Source: Marinobacter sp050379415 (GTDB taxonomy: Bacteria > Pseudomonadota > Gammaproteobacteria > Pseudomonadales > Oleiphilaceae). Taken from it: DNA of 64,000 bases. The position numbers were made by a program, and so were the translations under genes. The stretch is from assembly GCF_050379415.1 (NCBI RefSeq), contig NZ_JBNRLS010000003.1, positions 434,001 to 498,000 on the forward strand. Direction: 5' to 3'. Below are positions 35,809-44,335 of this stretch, piece by piece; the first letter of the stretch is position 1, and the number at the start of each line of letters is the position of its first letter. A model generated the notes under the pieces. It did not search any database. It saw nothing but the letters and a program-made list of their open reading frames with translations, and was not told where the DNA came from.

Positions 35809-36177
35809 ATGAAAGCACGGACTCGTTGGGATGCGGTTTGCACGGTTGAAGATCTGGTGCCGGAATCGGGTATCGCGGTCTGGACGGAGGACGGGCCGGT
35901 TGCGGTGTTCTACCTTCCTCACCGGCTGCCGGCCCTGTTTGCGGTCAGTCACACCGATCCGTTCAGCGGCGCCAATGTGCTGGCGCGGGGGATTACCGGA
36001 GATCTGAAAGGCGAACCCGTCGTCGCCTCTCCGCTGTATAAGCAGCATTTCAGCCTTCGCACCGGCGTTTGCCTTGAAGACGAATCCGTCCAGCTTAAAA
36101 CCTACCCGGTACTGCTGGACGGAAACCGGATCCGCCTGGAAATCCCGGCAACACAGCAACAAACACAGGCAGCCTGA
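35809..36177 (+). CDS. nirD: Nitrite reductase small subunit
   Basis: A 122-residue Rieske-like NirD protein: WDAVCTVEDLVPESGIAVWTEDGPVAVFYLP, HTDPFSGANVLARGI, PVVASPLYKQHFSLRTGVCLEDE and VQLKTYPV. NirD lacks the Rieske Cys/His ligands and supports NirB in assimilatory nitrite reduction. The ATG at 35809 with GGGAGA upstream gives the standard length. It is flanked by two similar stem-loop elements (B1 and B2) in the same orientation. Confidence 0.92.
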   Translation: MKARTRWDAVCTVEDLVPESGIAVWTEDGPVAVFYLPHRLPALFAVSHTDPFSGANVLARGITGDLKGEPVVASPLYKQHFSLRTGVCLEDESVQLKTYPVLLDGNRIRLEIPATQQQTQAA

Positions 36178-36190
36178 CCAAGGCCGAAAG

Positions 36191-36282
36191 GCGAGGGGGC
36201 GGGGGGCCTTTTCTTCTGGGAACAAAGAACTCGCTGCGCTCAGACAATTGTTCCCGGCAGAAAAGGCCCCCCGCCCCCTCGC
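36191..36282 (+). repeat. Stem-loop element B2 downstream of nirD
   Basis: The arms 36191-36225 and 36248-36282 pair at 33 of 35 positions around the same 22-nt core (36226-36247). The two arm imperfections are the same as in B1, so the inner part is a shared ancestral block. The outer 20 bp of each arm (GCGAGGGGGCGGGGGGCCTT and its complement) are specific to this site. By position it may terminate the nitrite reductase operon. Confidence 0.9.
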
Positions 36283-36410
36283 CATGCACCACCCTCGGAC
36301 GGCCAATAAACCCGAATTGCCAACTTTCAACCCGGCCAGTCACCCAAGGTCAATTCCGGAACAACCTGACTAGGGTAAGATCACGGTAAACAGAACGACA
36401 AGGATGCCCC

Positions 36411-37775
36411 GTGAAGCCCCTGAGTCCCACCGACCAACTGTTCCTCTGGCTCGAAAAACGCCAGCAACCCATGCATGTGGGCGGCCTGCAGTTGTTTTCC
36501 TTCCCGGAGGATGCACCGGACGACTACGTAGCCCGACTCGCTGATCAGCTCCGGGAACACACGCTGGTCACCCCGCCATTCAACCAGCGCCTGGATTACC
36601 GTTTCGGTCAACCGGTCTGGGTGGAAGACGAGCACCTCGATCTGGAGCACCATTTCCGTTTCGAGGCGCTGCCCACACCGGGCCGCATCCGTGAGCTTCT
36701 GACCTTCATCTCGGCGGAGCATTCCCACCTGATGGACCGGGAACGCCCCATGTGGGAGGTCCACCTGATCGAAGGCCTGGGAGAGCGTCAATTTGCCCTC
36801 TACACCAAGGTGCACCACTCCCTGGTGGACGGTGTCTCGGCCATGCGCATGGTGACCCGCACCCTGTCCGAGGACCCGGAACAAAGAGGCATGCCGCCGA
36901 TCTGGGCCTTGCCACCCAGGGTCCGGGGAGAATCAGGTGAGGGCGCGTCGCTGTGGCGCAGCGTCGGGCATCTGCTGGGGGAATCCGGCAAGCAACTTGG
37001 CACGATACCTACGGTGGCCAGGGAGCTGCTGAGGACCATCAACGAGGCCCGCAAGGATCCGGCCTACCATTCCATTTTCCATGCACCCCGCAGTGTGCTG
37101 AACCAGAAAATCACCGGCTCCCGCCGGTTTGCCGCCCAATCCTTCTGCCTGAAGCGGATCAAGGCAGTATGCCAGGCCTATGGCACCACCGTGAACGATG
37201 TGGTCACAGCCATGTGCGCCACGGCGTTGCGGGGTTACCTGATGAACCAGGAGGCGCTGCCGGCCAAGCCACTGATTGCCATGGTACCGGTGTCCCTGCG
37301 CCGGGATGACAGTTCCGGCGGCAACCAGGTGGGGGTAATCCTGGCCAACCTGCATACCGATGAGCCGGACCCCGCCGAGCGGCTGGTCAAGATCCACCAG
37401 GGCATGCAGGAAGCCAAGGAGCGCTATGCCCACATGTCACCGGAGGAGATCATCAATTACACCGCGCTGTCCCTGGCACCGGCTGCCTTTCACCTGTTGA
37501 CCGGGATGGCTCCGAACTGGCAGACGTTCAATGTGGTGATTTCCAACGTACCGGGCCCCCGCGAAACCCGGTACTGGAACGGTGCGAAAATGGACGGCAT
37601 GTATCCGGTCTCGATCGCCATGGATCGGCTGGCCCTGAATATGACGCTGACCAGCTACAACGATCAGGTGGAGTTCGGGCTGATCGGTTGTCGGCGCACC
37701 CTGCCCAGTCTCCAGCGCATGCTGGATTATCTGGACGAGGGTCTGGCCGAACTGGAGGCCGCCGCCGGGTTGTGA
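36411..37775 (+). CDS. Wax ester synthase / acyl-CoA:diacylglycerol acyltransferase
   Basis: A 454-residue WS/DGAT enzyme with the catalytic HHSLVDG (HHxxxDG) motif near residue 140, the N-terminal PLSPTDQLFLWLEKRQQPMHVGGLQLF, and the C-terminal NVVISNVPGPRE. It esterifies acyl-CoA with fatty alcohol or diacylglycerol to make wax esters or triacylglycerol storage lipid, a known trait of Marinobacter. The GTG start has AAGGA seven bases upstream. Its stop directly abuts that of the convergent TM2 gene (TGATCA). Confidence 0.94.
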   Translation: MKPLSPTDQLFLWLEKRQQPMHVGGLQLFSFPEDAPDDYVARLADQLREHTLVTPPFNQRLDYRFGQPVWVEDEHLDLEHHFRFEALPTPGRIRELLTFISAEHSHLMDRERPMWEVHLIEGLGERQFALYTKVHHSLVDGVSAMRMVTRTLSEDPEQRGMPPIWALPPRVRGESGEGASLWRSVGHLLGESGKQLGTIPTVARELLRTINEARKDPAYHSIFHAPRSVLNQKITGSRRFAAQSFCLKRIKAVCQAYGTTVNDVVTAMCATALRGYLMNQEALPAKPLIAMVPVSLRRDDSSGGNQVGVILANLHTDEPDPAERLVKIHQGMQEAKERYAHMSPEEIINYTALSLAPAAFHLLTGMAPNWQTFNVVISNVPGPRETRYWNGAKMDGMYPVSIAMDRLALNMTLTSYNDQVEFGLIGCRRTLPSLQRMLDYLDEGLAELEAAAGL

Positions 37776-38183
37776 TCAGCCGAAGCGGCGTTCTTCGTTG
37801 CGCACGGAAATCTGGTCGTTGAGGGTCCAGAAGTCATAGAGAATGCCGATCAGGAACAGGCCACCGGTGAGCAGGTAGATAATGCCGGTAATCCACTTGC
37901 CCATGTACATCCGGTGCACCCCGAAGACGCCGAGGAAGGTGAGCAGCAGCCAGGCGATGTTGTAGTTGATCTCGCCCTGGCGGAAGCGCAGATCGGCTTC
38001 CCGGTCCATGGCGGGAATCAGGAACAGGTCTATGATCCAGCCGATGAAGAACAGGCCGAGGGTAAAGAACCAGATGGTTCCGGTCACCGGTTTGCCATAG
38101 TAGAAGCGGTGTGAGCCCAGGAATCCGAAGATCCAGAGGAGGTAGCCAAAGATTTTGCTGTGGGTGTTGGGTCTGTCGGTCAT
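37776..38183 (-). CDS. TM2-domain membrane protein
   Basis: A 135-residue membrane protein containing two TM2-type units: FGYLLWIFGFLGSHRFYYGKPVTGTIWFFTLGLFFIGWIIDLF and NIAWLLLTFLGVFGVHRMYMGKWITGIIYLLTGGLFLIGILYDF. Each has the conserved G-x-HRFY/HRMY-x-G segment between two helices. The function of TM2 proteins in bacteria is largely unknown. It is convergent with the wax ester synthase gene and lies downstream of a stem-loop element on the same strand. Confidence 0.88.
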   Translation of the reverse strand: MTDRPNTHSKIFGYLLWIFGFLGSHRFYYGKPVTGTIWFFTLGLFFIGWIIDLFLIPAMDREADLRFRQGEINYNIAWLLLTFLGVFGVHRMYMGKWITGIIYLLTGGLFLIGILYDFWTLNDQISVRNEERRFG

Positions 38184-38277
38184 TTACACGTCCTGGTGAG
38201 TATTGGATTCACGGAGTTATATGGGTGCCTGGTTGCAGTTTAGCAAGGTCTTATGGCTTGGTGCCTGGCCGGAGGGC

Positions 38278-38349
38278 GGGGGGATTTTCTCCGCCGGAAA
38301 AAACAACTCGCTGCGCTCAGACAATTTTCCCGGCGGAGAAAATTCCCCC
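38278..38349 (+). repeat. Stem-loop element B3
   Basis: Arms 38278-38301 and 38324-38349 pair over about 23 bp with two single-base bulges around the core AACTCGCTGCGCTCAGACAA. The inner arm (CTCCGCCGGAAAA) matches element B4 rather than B1/B2. Further out, TCACGGAGTT at 38209-38218 is the reverse complement of AACTCCGTGA at 38366-38375. It lies between an AraC regulator gene and the TM2 gene on the minus strand. Confidence 0.88.
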
Positions 38350-38398
38350 ACCCCCTGTCCTGCCGAACTCCGTGATAGCTCAGATTTAAGCTCCCGTA

Positions 38399-39505
38399 TC
38401 AGGGACCGACCTCTGGCGCCGGGTCGGGGCCGTCCTCGCGGAATTCGCTGGCTGATTTACCGGTCCATTTCCGGAACGCGCGGCTGAAATTGGACAGGTC
38501 GGCGTAGCCGAGTTCGTAGGCGATCTCGCTGACCGACTGGTTGGTGTAACGCAGCAGCTGGATGGCCCGGTCCTTGAGCACCGATTCGAGGATTTCCCGA
38601 TAACTGGTGTCCTTGTCCGCCAGCCGCCGTTTCAGGGTTCGTGACGAGACACAGAACCGTTCCGCCATGGCCTCCAATGATGGTAACGGGCCGGGGGTCA
38701 TTCTCAGCATGTTGCGGACCGCAAGCGCGATATCGCCCTGTTCTTTCAGGGCTTTCTGCAGTTCGAACTCGCATTGCTCCCGGGCCATGGCGGACGCGTC
38801 AGCATCGGCCAGGCGCATACGGACGTCGAGCATGGTCTTCGGGAAGATCATCATTTCTTCCGGTTGACCGTATTCAAAGCGTACCGGTAGCTGGTGAGCG
38901 AACTTTCGGTAATAGGGCGGTTCCGGCGCGCTCAGGTGGACGGATACGCCGGGTAACTTGCCATCTTCCAGTGCGAACCCCCTGGCTTCGGCGTCTTCCC
39001 GGTCGAGTAGCTGTTCCGTCAGGAGAATCAGCGTGGCGCTAACCGTTTCGGCGAGGAAGGCATACAGCTCCGGCACGTCGAATTCCGTGCACAGCTGAAC
39101 CAGCACCTGGTCACCGGCCAGGGACTGATTCATGGTCAGGAACGGGGCGCGCAGTTGCAGGTAGCGTCGCACGGAGTCCAGCGCCCCCTCGAAGGTAGGG
39201 CTGGTCAGTGCGGCAAAGCCAAGGGTTCCGTGAATGGTCAGCCGCAGTTCCCGGGCGAGGGCAAAACTCAGTCCCTCATGACCGGCCAGATCCCGGGCTC
39301 GCAGGGCCATGATGGTGGCGTCGGTGACAAACACCCGGCTGTCGTTCGATTTCAGGTCACTGGCGGTGAAGTTCAGTCCCTCGTATAACTGTCGGTCGTT
39401 GTAGCCCAGTTTCCGGACAGTTTCCGCCAGCACCCGGAGGTACACGCCGGGAACCAGGAAAAGGCTCAGCATCTGCCGCTCTTTGTCCGGGGTACCTGTT
39501 GCCAT
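38399..39505 (-). CDS. AraC-family transcriptional regulator
   Basis: A 368-residue regulator with an N-terminal Arabinose_bd-type domain (about residues 20-200, GYNDRQLYEGLNFTASDL...HGTLGFAALTSPTFEGALDSVRRYLQLR) and a C-terminal double helix-turn-helix (ERFCVSSRTLKRRLADKDTSYREILESVLKDRAIQLL...SVSEIAYELGYADLSNFSRAFRKWTGKSASEF). The ATG at 39505, with AGGA upstream, is chosen over a frame extension to 39580. It is divergent from the metal-dependent hydrolase gene, its probable target, with about 230 bp between starts. Confidence 0.92.
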   Translation of the reverse strand: MATGTPDKERQMLSLFLVPGVYLRVLAETVRKLGYNDRQLYEGLNFTASDLKSNDSRVFVTDATIMALRARDLAGHEGLSFALARELRLTIHGTLGFAALTSPTFEGALDSVRRYLQLRAPFLTMNQSLAGDQVLVQLCTEFDVPELYAFLAETVSATLILLTEQLLDREDAEARGFALEDGKLPGVSVHLSAPEPPYYRKFAHQLPVRFEYGQPEEMMIFPKTMLDVRMRLADADASAMAREQCEFELQKALKEQGDIALAVRNMLRMTPGPLPSLEAMAERFCVSSRTLKRRLADKDTSYREILESVLKDRAIQLLRYTNQSVSEIAYELGYADLSNFSRAFRKWTGKSASEFREDGPDPAPEVGP

Positions 39506-39735
39506 ACGCAGTTCCTGATTTCTGTATTTACTGTTTCCCGACTCTATCAGAAGCCAGGGGCCCGGACAGTGGGGCCACACACACGGTCTGCAGCGTCAAC
39601 GGAGTCAATCGGAGCCGGATGCGTGTCCCATCCTGAATGATGGACGTCCCCTTCAAGCATTCAGTCTTTGCGTTGACCGGCGCACACTGAAGCCATGACA
39701 TCGGCCAAAGTGCGCCAGCGCAGAGGAGTACCAAC

Positions 39736-40629
39736 ATGCTGAACACAAAGACAGCAGGAACCACCACCCCGGTATCCCAGACACCGGACCACGTCGCCAT
39801 CAAACCACAACGGATGGGCTTCGAATTCGGTGAGAGAGTTCCGCGTTACTGGCTCAATGAAAGTTATCTGCTCAGCCACATGATGAACGCGTTGTCTGTG
39901 CTGTTTCCCCAGGGCGAGCAGTTTTTCGTGGATTCGGTCCGTCAGTTCCGCGACCAGATCACCGACCCCAAACTCAAGGAGGAGGTTCGGGGCTTCATCG
40001 GCCAGGAAGCGATGCACTCCCTGGAACACATCGCCATGAATCAGCATGTGCGTGATCAGGGCATGCCGGTGGAGGAGATGGAAAAACATCTGGAGGTGGT
40101 TCTGGGGATCGCCAGTAAGCTGCCCAAACGTCACCAGCTGGCCATCACCTGCGCCCTTGAGCACATGACGGCGATGATGGCGGACATGCTGCTGGCGCGA
40201 GACGACGTGCGCGAGGACATGCACGAGTCCATGCAGCCGTTGTGGATGTGGCACGCCATCGAGGAGACCGAGCACAAGGCAGTCACCTACGATGTGTTCC
40301 AGCAGGTTGGCGGCACCTACGCCGAACGCTCTTTCTACCTGGCGTTCAGCACCGCCGCCCTGGGCGTGATGGCTACCTACTTCACAACCCGAATGATGTT
40401 GAACGACCGGAAAGGCTTTTCACTGAAAGACGCCGGTAAGAGCCTGTGGCGCATGTGGGGCAAGAACGGCACCTTCTCGAGCCTGATTCCCACCTGGCTG
40501 GAGTACTTCAAACCGGGATTCCACCCGTGGGACCACGACAACAGTGAGCTGATTGCGCAGTTCAAGGAACAGATCCTGGCTCACGCCGCGCCCCAATACC
40601 GCAACGGTAACCGTCGCACGCTGCAGTAA
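39736..40629 (+). CDS. Putative metal-dependent hydrolase (PF10118 type)
   Basis: A 297-residue protein rich in His and Glu: PRYWLNESYLLSHMMNALSVLFPQGEQFFVDSVR, GFIGQEAMHSLEHIAMNQH, and WMWHAIEETEHKAVTYDVF. The repeated ExxH-like pairs suggest a ferritin-like di-metal helical fold, and such proteins are annotated as metal-dependent hydrolases. The substrate is unknown. One hydrophobic segment (FYLAFSTAALGVMATYF) suggests membrane association. It faces an AraC regulator of the type often paired with this family. Confidence 0.82.
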   Translation: MLNTKTAGTTTPVSQTPDHVAIKPQRMGFEFGERVPRYWLNESYLLSHMMNALSVLFPQGEQFFVDSVRQFRDQITDPKLKEEVRGFIGQEAMHSLEHIAMNQHVRDQGMPVEEMEKHLEVVLGIASKLPKRHQLAITCALEHMTAMMADMLLARDDVREDMHESMQPLWMWHAIEETEHKAVTYDVFQQVGGTYAERSFYLAFSTAALGVMATYFTTRMMLNDRKGFSLKDAGKSLWRMWGKNGTFSSLIPTWLEYFKPGFHPWDHDNSELIAQFKEQILAHAAPQYRNGNRRTLQ

Positions 40630-40637
40630 CACGGGGA

Positions 40638-41426
40638 TCAGTCGGGCCGGGCAGGTGCCAGGCCCGACTGTACCACCTCGCCCTTGCACCAGAGCCGCCA
40701 CTCCCCGGGCTGGTAGATATCCCATGTTTCGTCGGTGGTCAGCGGCTCGGTCACGATCACGCTGACGATGTCATTGGGGGTGGTTTCTGCCTCGAAGTCC
40801 ACGGTGACATCGGCATCCTTGAGCCGCGCCGGTCCGAACGGTGCCCGCCGGGTGATGCTGGCCATTTTCGTGGTGCAGTAGGTAAACAGCCAGTCCCCGT
40901 TGCTCAGTAGCAGATTGAACACGCCCTGACCGGCGTAGCCGCTGGACAACCGGACAAGTCTCTCGACAATCTCCTCGGTGGGGCAGTCCCGGTCACAGTG
41001 ACTACGCAGGTGATTGAGGATATCGCAGAACAGCGCCTCGCTGTCGGTGGTGCCCACTGGCTCGTAAAAGCCATCGGTGCCGTGGAAGTTACTCAGCTGT
41101 CCGTTGTGGGCAAAAACCCAATAACGGCCCCACAACTCCCGCATGAACGGGTGGGTATTGGCCAGGCAGATGGAACCGACGTTGGCCTGTCGGATATGGC
41201 AGATGGCCACTTCACTCTTGATGGGATGGGTCTGCACCACCTCGGCAATACGGGAATTGGCACTGGCGTCGGCATCGTGGAAGGCCCGCACGCCCTTGCC
41301 CTCATAGAAGGCCACGCCCCAGCCATCCTTGTGCGGCCCGGTGTCGCCACCCCGGCGAGTGAGGCCGGTAAAGCTGAAGCACAGATCGGTGGGGGTGTTG
41401 GCACTCATGGCCAGCAATTCGCACAT
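40638..41426 (-). CDS. Class II glutamine amidotransferase-like protein (YafJ type)
   Basis: A 262-residue GATase_6/YafJ protein. The catalytic Cys is residue 2 (MCELLAMSAN), exposed after Met removal, followed by GPHKDGWGVAFYEG, HIRQANVGSICLANTHPF and the FAHNGQLSNF segment that binds glutamine. It is predicted to release ammonia from glutamine or a gamma-glutamyl compound; the acceptor is unknown. The 3' end is 8 bp from the convergent hydrolase gene. Confidence 0.9.
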   Translation of the reverse strand: MCELLAMSANTPTDLCFSFTGLTRRGGDTGPHKDGWGVAFYEGKGVRAFHDADASANSRIAEVVQTHPIKSEVAICHIRQANVGSICLANTHPFMRELWGRYWVFAHNGQLSNFHGTDGFYEPVGTTDSEALFCDILNHLRSHCDRDCPTEEIVERLVRLSSGYAGQGVFNLLLSNGDWLFTYCTTKMASITRRAPFGPARLKDADVTVDFEAETTPNDIVSVIVTEPLTTDETWDIYQPGEWRLWCKGEVVQSGLAPARPD

Positions 41427-41476
41427 GAACTTGATAATTTCCTGATGGTTCCGGGTTTACCCCAAGAATACCGGAA

Positions 41477-42583
41477 TCAGGTTCCCGTGCCAGCCAGCAG
41501 ATCGCCCTGGCCTGCGCTCAGGTTCATGCCCGCTCCAGCCACCCGGTTGCGCCCGGCACGTTTGCCGCCCAACAGGCAATGGTCAGCCACCCGGAACAGG
41601 GTCTCGACGTCGCGCCCGTGCTCCGGCCACTGGGCAATGCCAAACGAGGCGGTCACCCGGATGGTTCTTTCGCCGTAGGTCACTTCTTTCCTGGCAATAC
41701 ACAGGCGCAGCTCATCAATCAGTTCGTAGGCATCCGCCGGCTTCACATCGCGCAGGATCAGCCCGAACTCCTCGCCGCCAAGCCGACCCACCGAATCAGT
41801 ACTGCGAAGCCGTTCGGTCAGGCAGGCGCCGATGTGGCCGAGGACATGGTCACCGGCATCGTGGCCCAGGGTATCGTTCACCTGTTTGAAGTGGTCAATG
41901 TCCATGATCGCCAGGGCAAACTCCGACCCGCTTCTCTCGCACTCTGCAATGGTCCGGCTCAGCGTGCCCTGGAAACTGGAACGGTTGGCCAGGCCGGTCA
42001 GGGCATCGGTCTGCGCCAGGTCCACCAGCCGCTGCTCGGCGGCTTCCCGCCGTACCTCGTACATGTGAATGAACACCAGCATCAGTGCACCACAGAGCAC
42101 CATGTTAAGGAGGTCAATCAGGGCATGGGCACTGGCCACGTTACCGAGATGAACCCAGTAGACAACTCCGCCCACCAGCATGAAGGGCACGCTCAGCAGC
42201 ATGCCCTCACGCTTGCCCAGCAACAGGTAGGCAAGCACCGGCATCATTAGCACCCATACAAAGGCCGACACCGATGCTTCCGGTAACAGCATGATGACAA
42301 GAAAGAAACTGAACAGGGGAATAAGATACCCGTAGATCCATTGCTGCAACCGGCGGGTTCGTTCGAGGCGGTGAAAACCATAGAACAGCAGGGCGCTGGC
42401 CGTAAGTTCACCAACCCCGATCCAAAGAAACCCGTTCAGGATCTGCAGGCAGGCAAAAACCGCCAGCGCACTGCCGGTAACCAGAAACAGAAGCCGCGTC
42501 AGGGAGCGGCGATGACCCTGTCGAAGACCCGAGCGACTCTGCTCCAGTGTCGCTCCCAGATCCGTATGCTGAGGCAATTTCAT
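41477..42583 (-). CDS. Diguanylate cyclase with N-terminal membrane domain
   Basis: A 368-residue protein. The N-terminal half has about six hydrophobic segments (LTRLLFLVTGSALAVFACLQIL ... MLVFIHMYEV), resembling MASE-type sensor domains. The C-terminal GGDEF domain has GGEEF (RLGGEEFGLIL) with RSTD five residues earlier as the inhibitory site, plus DALTGLANRSSF. It should synthesise c-di-GMP. The ATG at 42583 has AGGGAAGA upstream; the frame extends to 42679. Confidence 0.92.
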   Translation of the reverse strand: MKLPQHTDLGATLEQSRSGLRQGHRRSLTRLLFLVTGSALAVFACLQILNGFLWIGVGELTASALLFYGFHRLERTRRLQQWIYGYLIPLFSFFLVIMLLPEASVSAFVWVLMMPVLAYLLLGKREGMLLSVPFMLVGGVVYWVHLGNVASAHALIDLLNMVLCGALMLVFIHMYEVRREAAEQRLVDLAQTDALTGLANRSSFQGTLSRTIAECERSGSEFALAIMDIDHFKQVNDTLGHDAGDHVLGHIGACLTERLRSTDSVGRLGGEEFGLILRDVKPADAYELIDELRLCIARKEVTYGERTIRVTASFGIAQWPEHGRDVETLFRVADHCLLGGKRAGRNRVAGAGMNLSAGQGDLLAGTGT

Positions 42584-42685
42584 GCTGAATCTTCCCTGGA
42601 TGAACAGCAAGTATAGTCCGGCGACACTGTATGTAAAATGTACAGCAGGCTGAAATCCCGTCCAACCTGCTGCCGCCATCAGGCC

Positions 42686-43501
42686 TCAGATATAAAGGTT
42701 CTTGCGGGAGAAGCGTTCCACCAGGGGCTGGTAGGCAGAGCCCAGAAGACGGTTGATGGCGTCGATGCCCCAGGCGTCCGGCCCCACCAGGATCCGGGAT
42801 TCATCCCGGAGGATGCCCTTGACGATGGTTTCTGCCGCCTTGCCCGGCGTAGTCATGGCCAGTTTGTCGAAACCCTTGCGCTGAGCCTCGCCGTTTTCGG
42901 ACTTGCCCATACGCGCGGAGTTGGCGATGTTGGTCCGGATACCACCAGGGTGCACACAGCTGACCGACACCGGCTGGCCCTCAAGCTTCATCTCCTGCCG
43001 TAACGATTCGGTGAAGCCCCGCACCGCAAACTTGGCGGCGTTATACGCACTCTGCTTGGGTACGCCGATCAGCCCGAAGACACTGGAAATGTTCACCACG
43101 TGGCCGTCACCGGAAGCAATCAGGTGCGGCAGGAAGGCCCGGGTACCATGGGCCACACCCCAGAAATCAATATCCATGACCCATTTAAAGTCCTCGTCGG
43201 TCATTTCCCGGACCGAGGCAGACAGGGCTACACCGGCGTTGTTGACCACCAGGTTGACCTGACCGAAGTCCCGGGCTACTTCTTCCGCGTGGGCATAGAT
43301 CGCATCACGGTCGGACACATCCAGCCGGTAGCTGCGGACGTCCGCATCCTTGAGTTCCGCCGTGGTTTCCGCCAGACCGGTTTCATTCACGTCGGAAATG
43401 GCCAGTCGGCAGCCCCGGGCCGCCAGGGCCTTGGCAAGGGAGCGACCGATACCGGAGCCTGCCCCGGTAACAACGGCGACTTTGTTCTTCAGATCCTTCA
43501 T
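42686..43501 (-). CDS. Short-chain dehydrogenase/reductase
   Basis: A 271-residue classical SDR. The NAD(P)-binding TGAGSGIGRSLA is at the N-terminus, followed by NNAGVALS, catalytic Ser in ISSVFGLIG and the Tyr-Lys pair in YNAAK. No adjacent pathway gene indicates the substrate. The ATG at 43501 is supported by GAGG upstream. An imperfect hairpin with a perfect 11-bp outer stem lies in its leader. Confidence 0.88.
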   Translation of the reverse strand: MKDLKNKVAVVTGAGSGIGRSLAKALAARGCRLAISDVNETGLAETTAELKDADVRSYRLDVSDRDAIYAHAEEVARDFGQVNLVVNNAGVALSASVREMTDEDFKWVMDIDFWGVAHGTRAFLPHLIASGDGHVVNISSVFGLIGVPKQSAYNAAKFAVRGFTESLRQEMKLEGQPVSVSCVHPGGIRTNIANSARMGKSENGEAQRKGFDKLAMTTPGKAAETIVKGILRDESRILVGPDAWGIDAINRLLGSAYQPLVERFSRKNLYI

Positions 43502-43517
43502 GGCAGGAGCCTCTTGT

Positions 43518-43559
43518 AGTGGTTTTCCTTGTATAGCAGAACTGCTGTGGAAAACCACT
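43518..43559. promoter_or_regulatory. Hairpin upstream of the SDR gene
   Basis: AGTGGTTTTCC at 43518-43528 pairs perfectly with GGAAAACCACT at 43549-43559. Inside, AGCAG (43535-43539) pairs with CTGCT (43542-43546). It lies 17 bp before the SDR start and after yfbR, and could end the yfbR transcript or regulate the SDR gene. Confidence 0.45.
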
Positions 43560-43619
43560 TTAGGCCCCGCACGCGGCCGAGCCTATGGCAGCACACGCCC
43601 CTCCCGGCAGGCAATGGGG

Positions 43620-44225
43620 TCAGTGGCCCGGCTCGCCCAGCAGGTTATCGAGCGGCTGGTCATAGCTGGGGGCGAAAACCTCCAGAAAATACCGAACTTC
43701 CGGCAGTCCGTCCTGCTCAAGCCGTTGCCGGATCTGGATGGCAGCCGGCCCGAACTCCTGATTGCCCGCACGGATCTCCGCCTGGCACTTGAGCCATGCC
43801 GACAGCCGGTCGGCGGCCTTGATCAGCTCCTTTTCCTCCTTTACCAGTTGCGACTCCTGCAGGTAAGGCGCAAACGGTCCCTGCAGGTCTTCCGGCAACA
43901 GGGCCAACAACTCCGCCTCGGCTTTGTGCTCGATGTCGCCAAACGCTTCCCGCATGACTCTTGAGTGGTACTTGACCGGTGTCGGCATGTCACCGGTGAT
44001 CACCTCAGTGGCATCGTGATACAGAGCCGCGGCGGCGACACGATCCGCATTGACCGTGCCGCCAAAGCAGTGGTTACGGATAATCGCCAGGGCATGGGCC
44101 AGGGTGGCCACTTCCCAGGAGTGGGTGGCCACGTTCTCCTCGATGGCATTACGCATCAGGCCCCAGCGCTTGATCCAGCGCAGGCGCGAAACATAGGCAA
44201 AGAAGTGACTTACAATGGCTGCCAT
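43620..44225 (-). CDS. yfbR: 5'-deoxynucleotidase YfbR (HD domain)
   Basis: A 201-residue HD-domain phosphohydrolase. The metal-binding motifs are THSWEVATLAHALAI and YHDATEVITGDMPTPVKY, characteristic of YfbR, which dephosphorylates deoxyribonucleoside 5'-monophosphates. Length and the terminal region match the E. coli protein. It is divergent from the orphan binding-protein gene. Confidence 0.92.
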   Translation of the reverse strand: MAAIVSHFFAYVSRLRWIKRWGLMRNAIEENVATHSWEVATLAHALAIIRNHCFGGTVNADRVAAAALYHDATEVITGDMPTPVKYHSRVMREAFGDIEHKAEAELLALLPEDLQGPFAPYLQESQLVKEEKELIKAADRLSAWLKCQAEIRAGNQEFGPAAIQIRQRLEQDGLPEVRYFLEVFAPSYDQPLDNLLGEPGH

Positions 44226-44335
44226 ACCCCGATTCCTTTTTTCTTGAGGTGATAACCCGTGAACCCTATTTCAGGTATTTGCGTGTTAGCTTTAGAATTG
44301 GTGAATATGTTGCGCTTCTAGCAGGTGGATTATAC

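Noticed and set aside
35651..36282. Composite transposon carrying nirD
   Set aside because: There is no transposase, no target duplication, and nirD has the codon use and family sequence expected beside nirB. The flanking elements are stem-loops, not insertion sequences.
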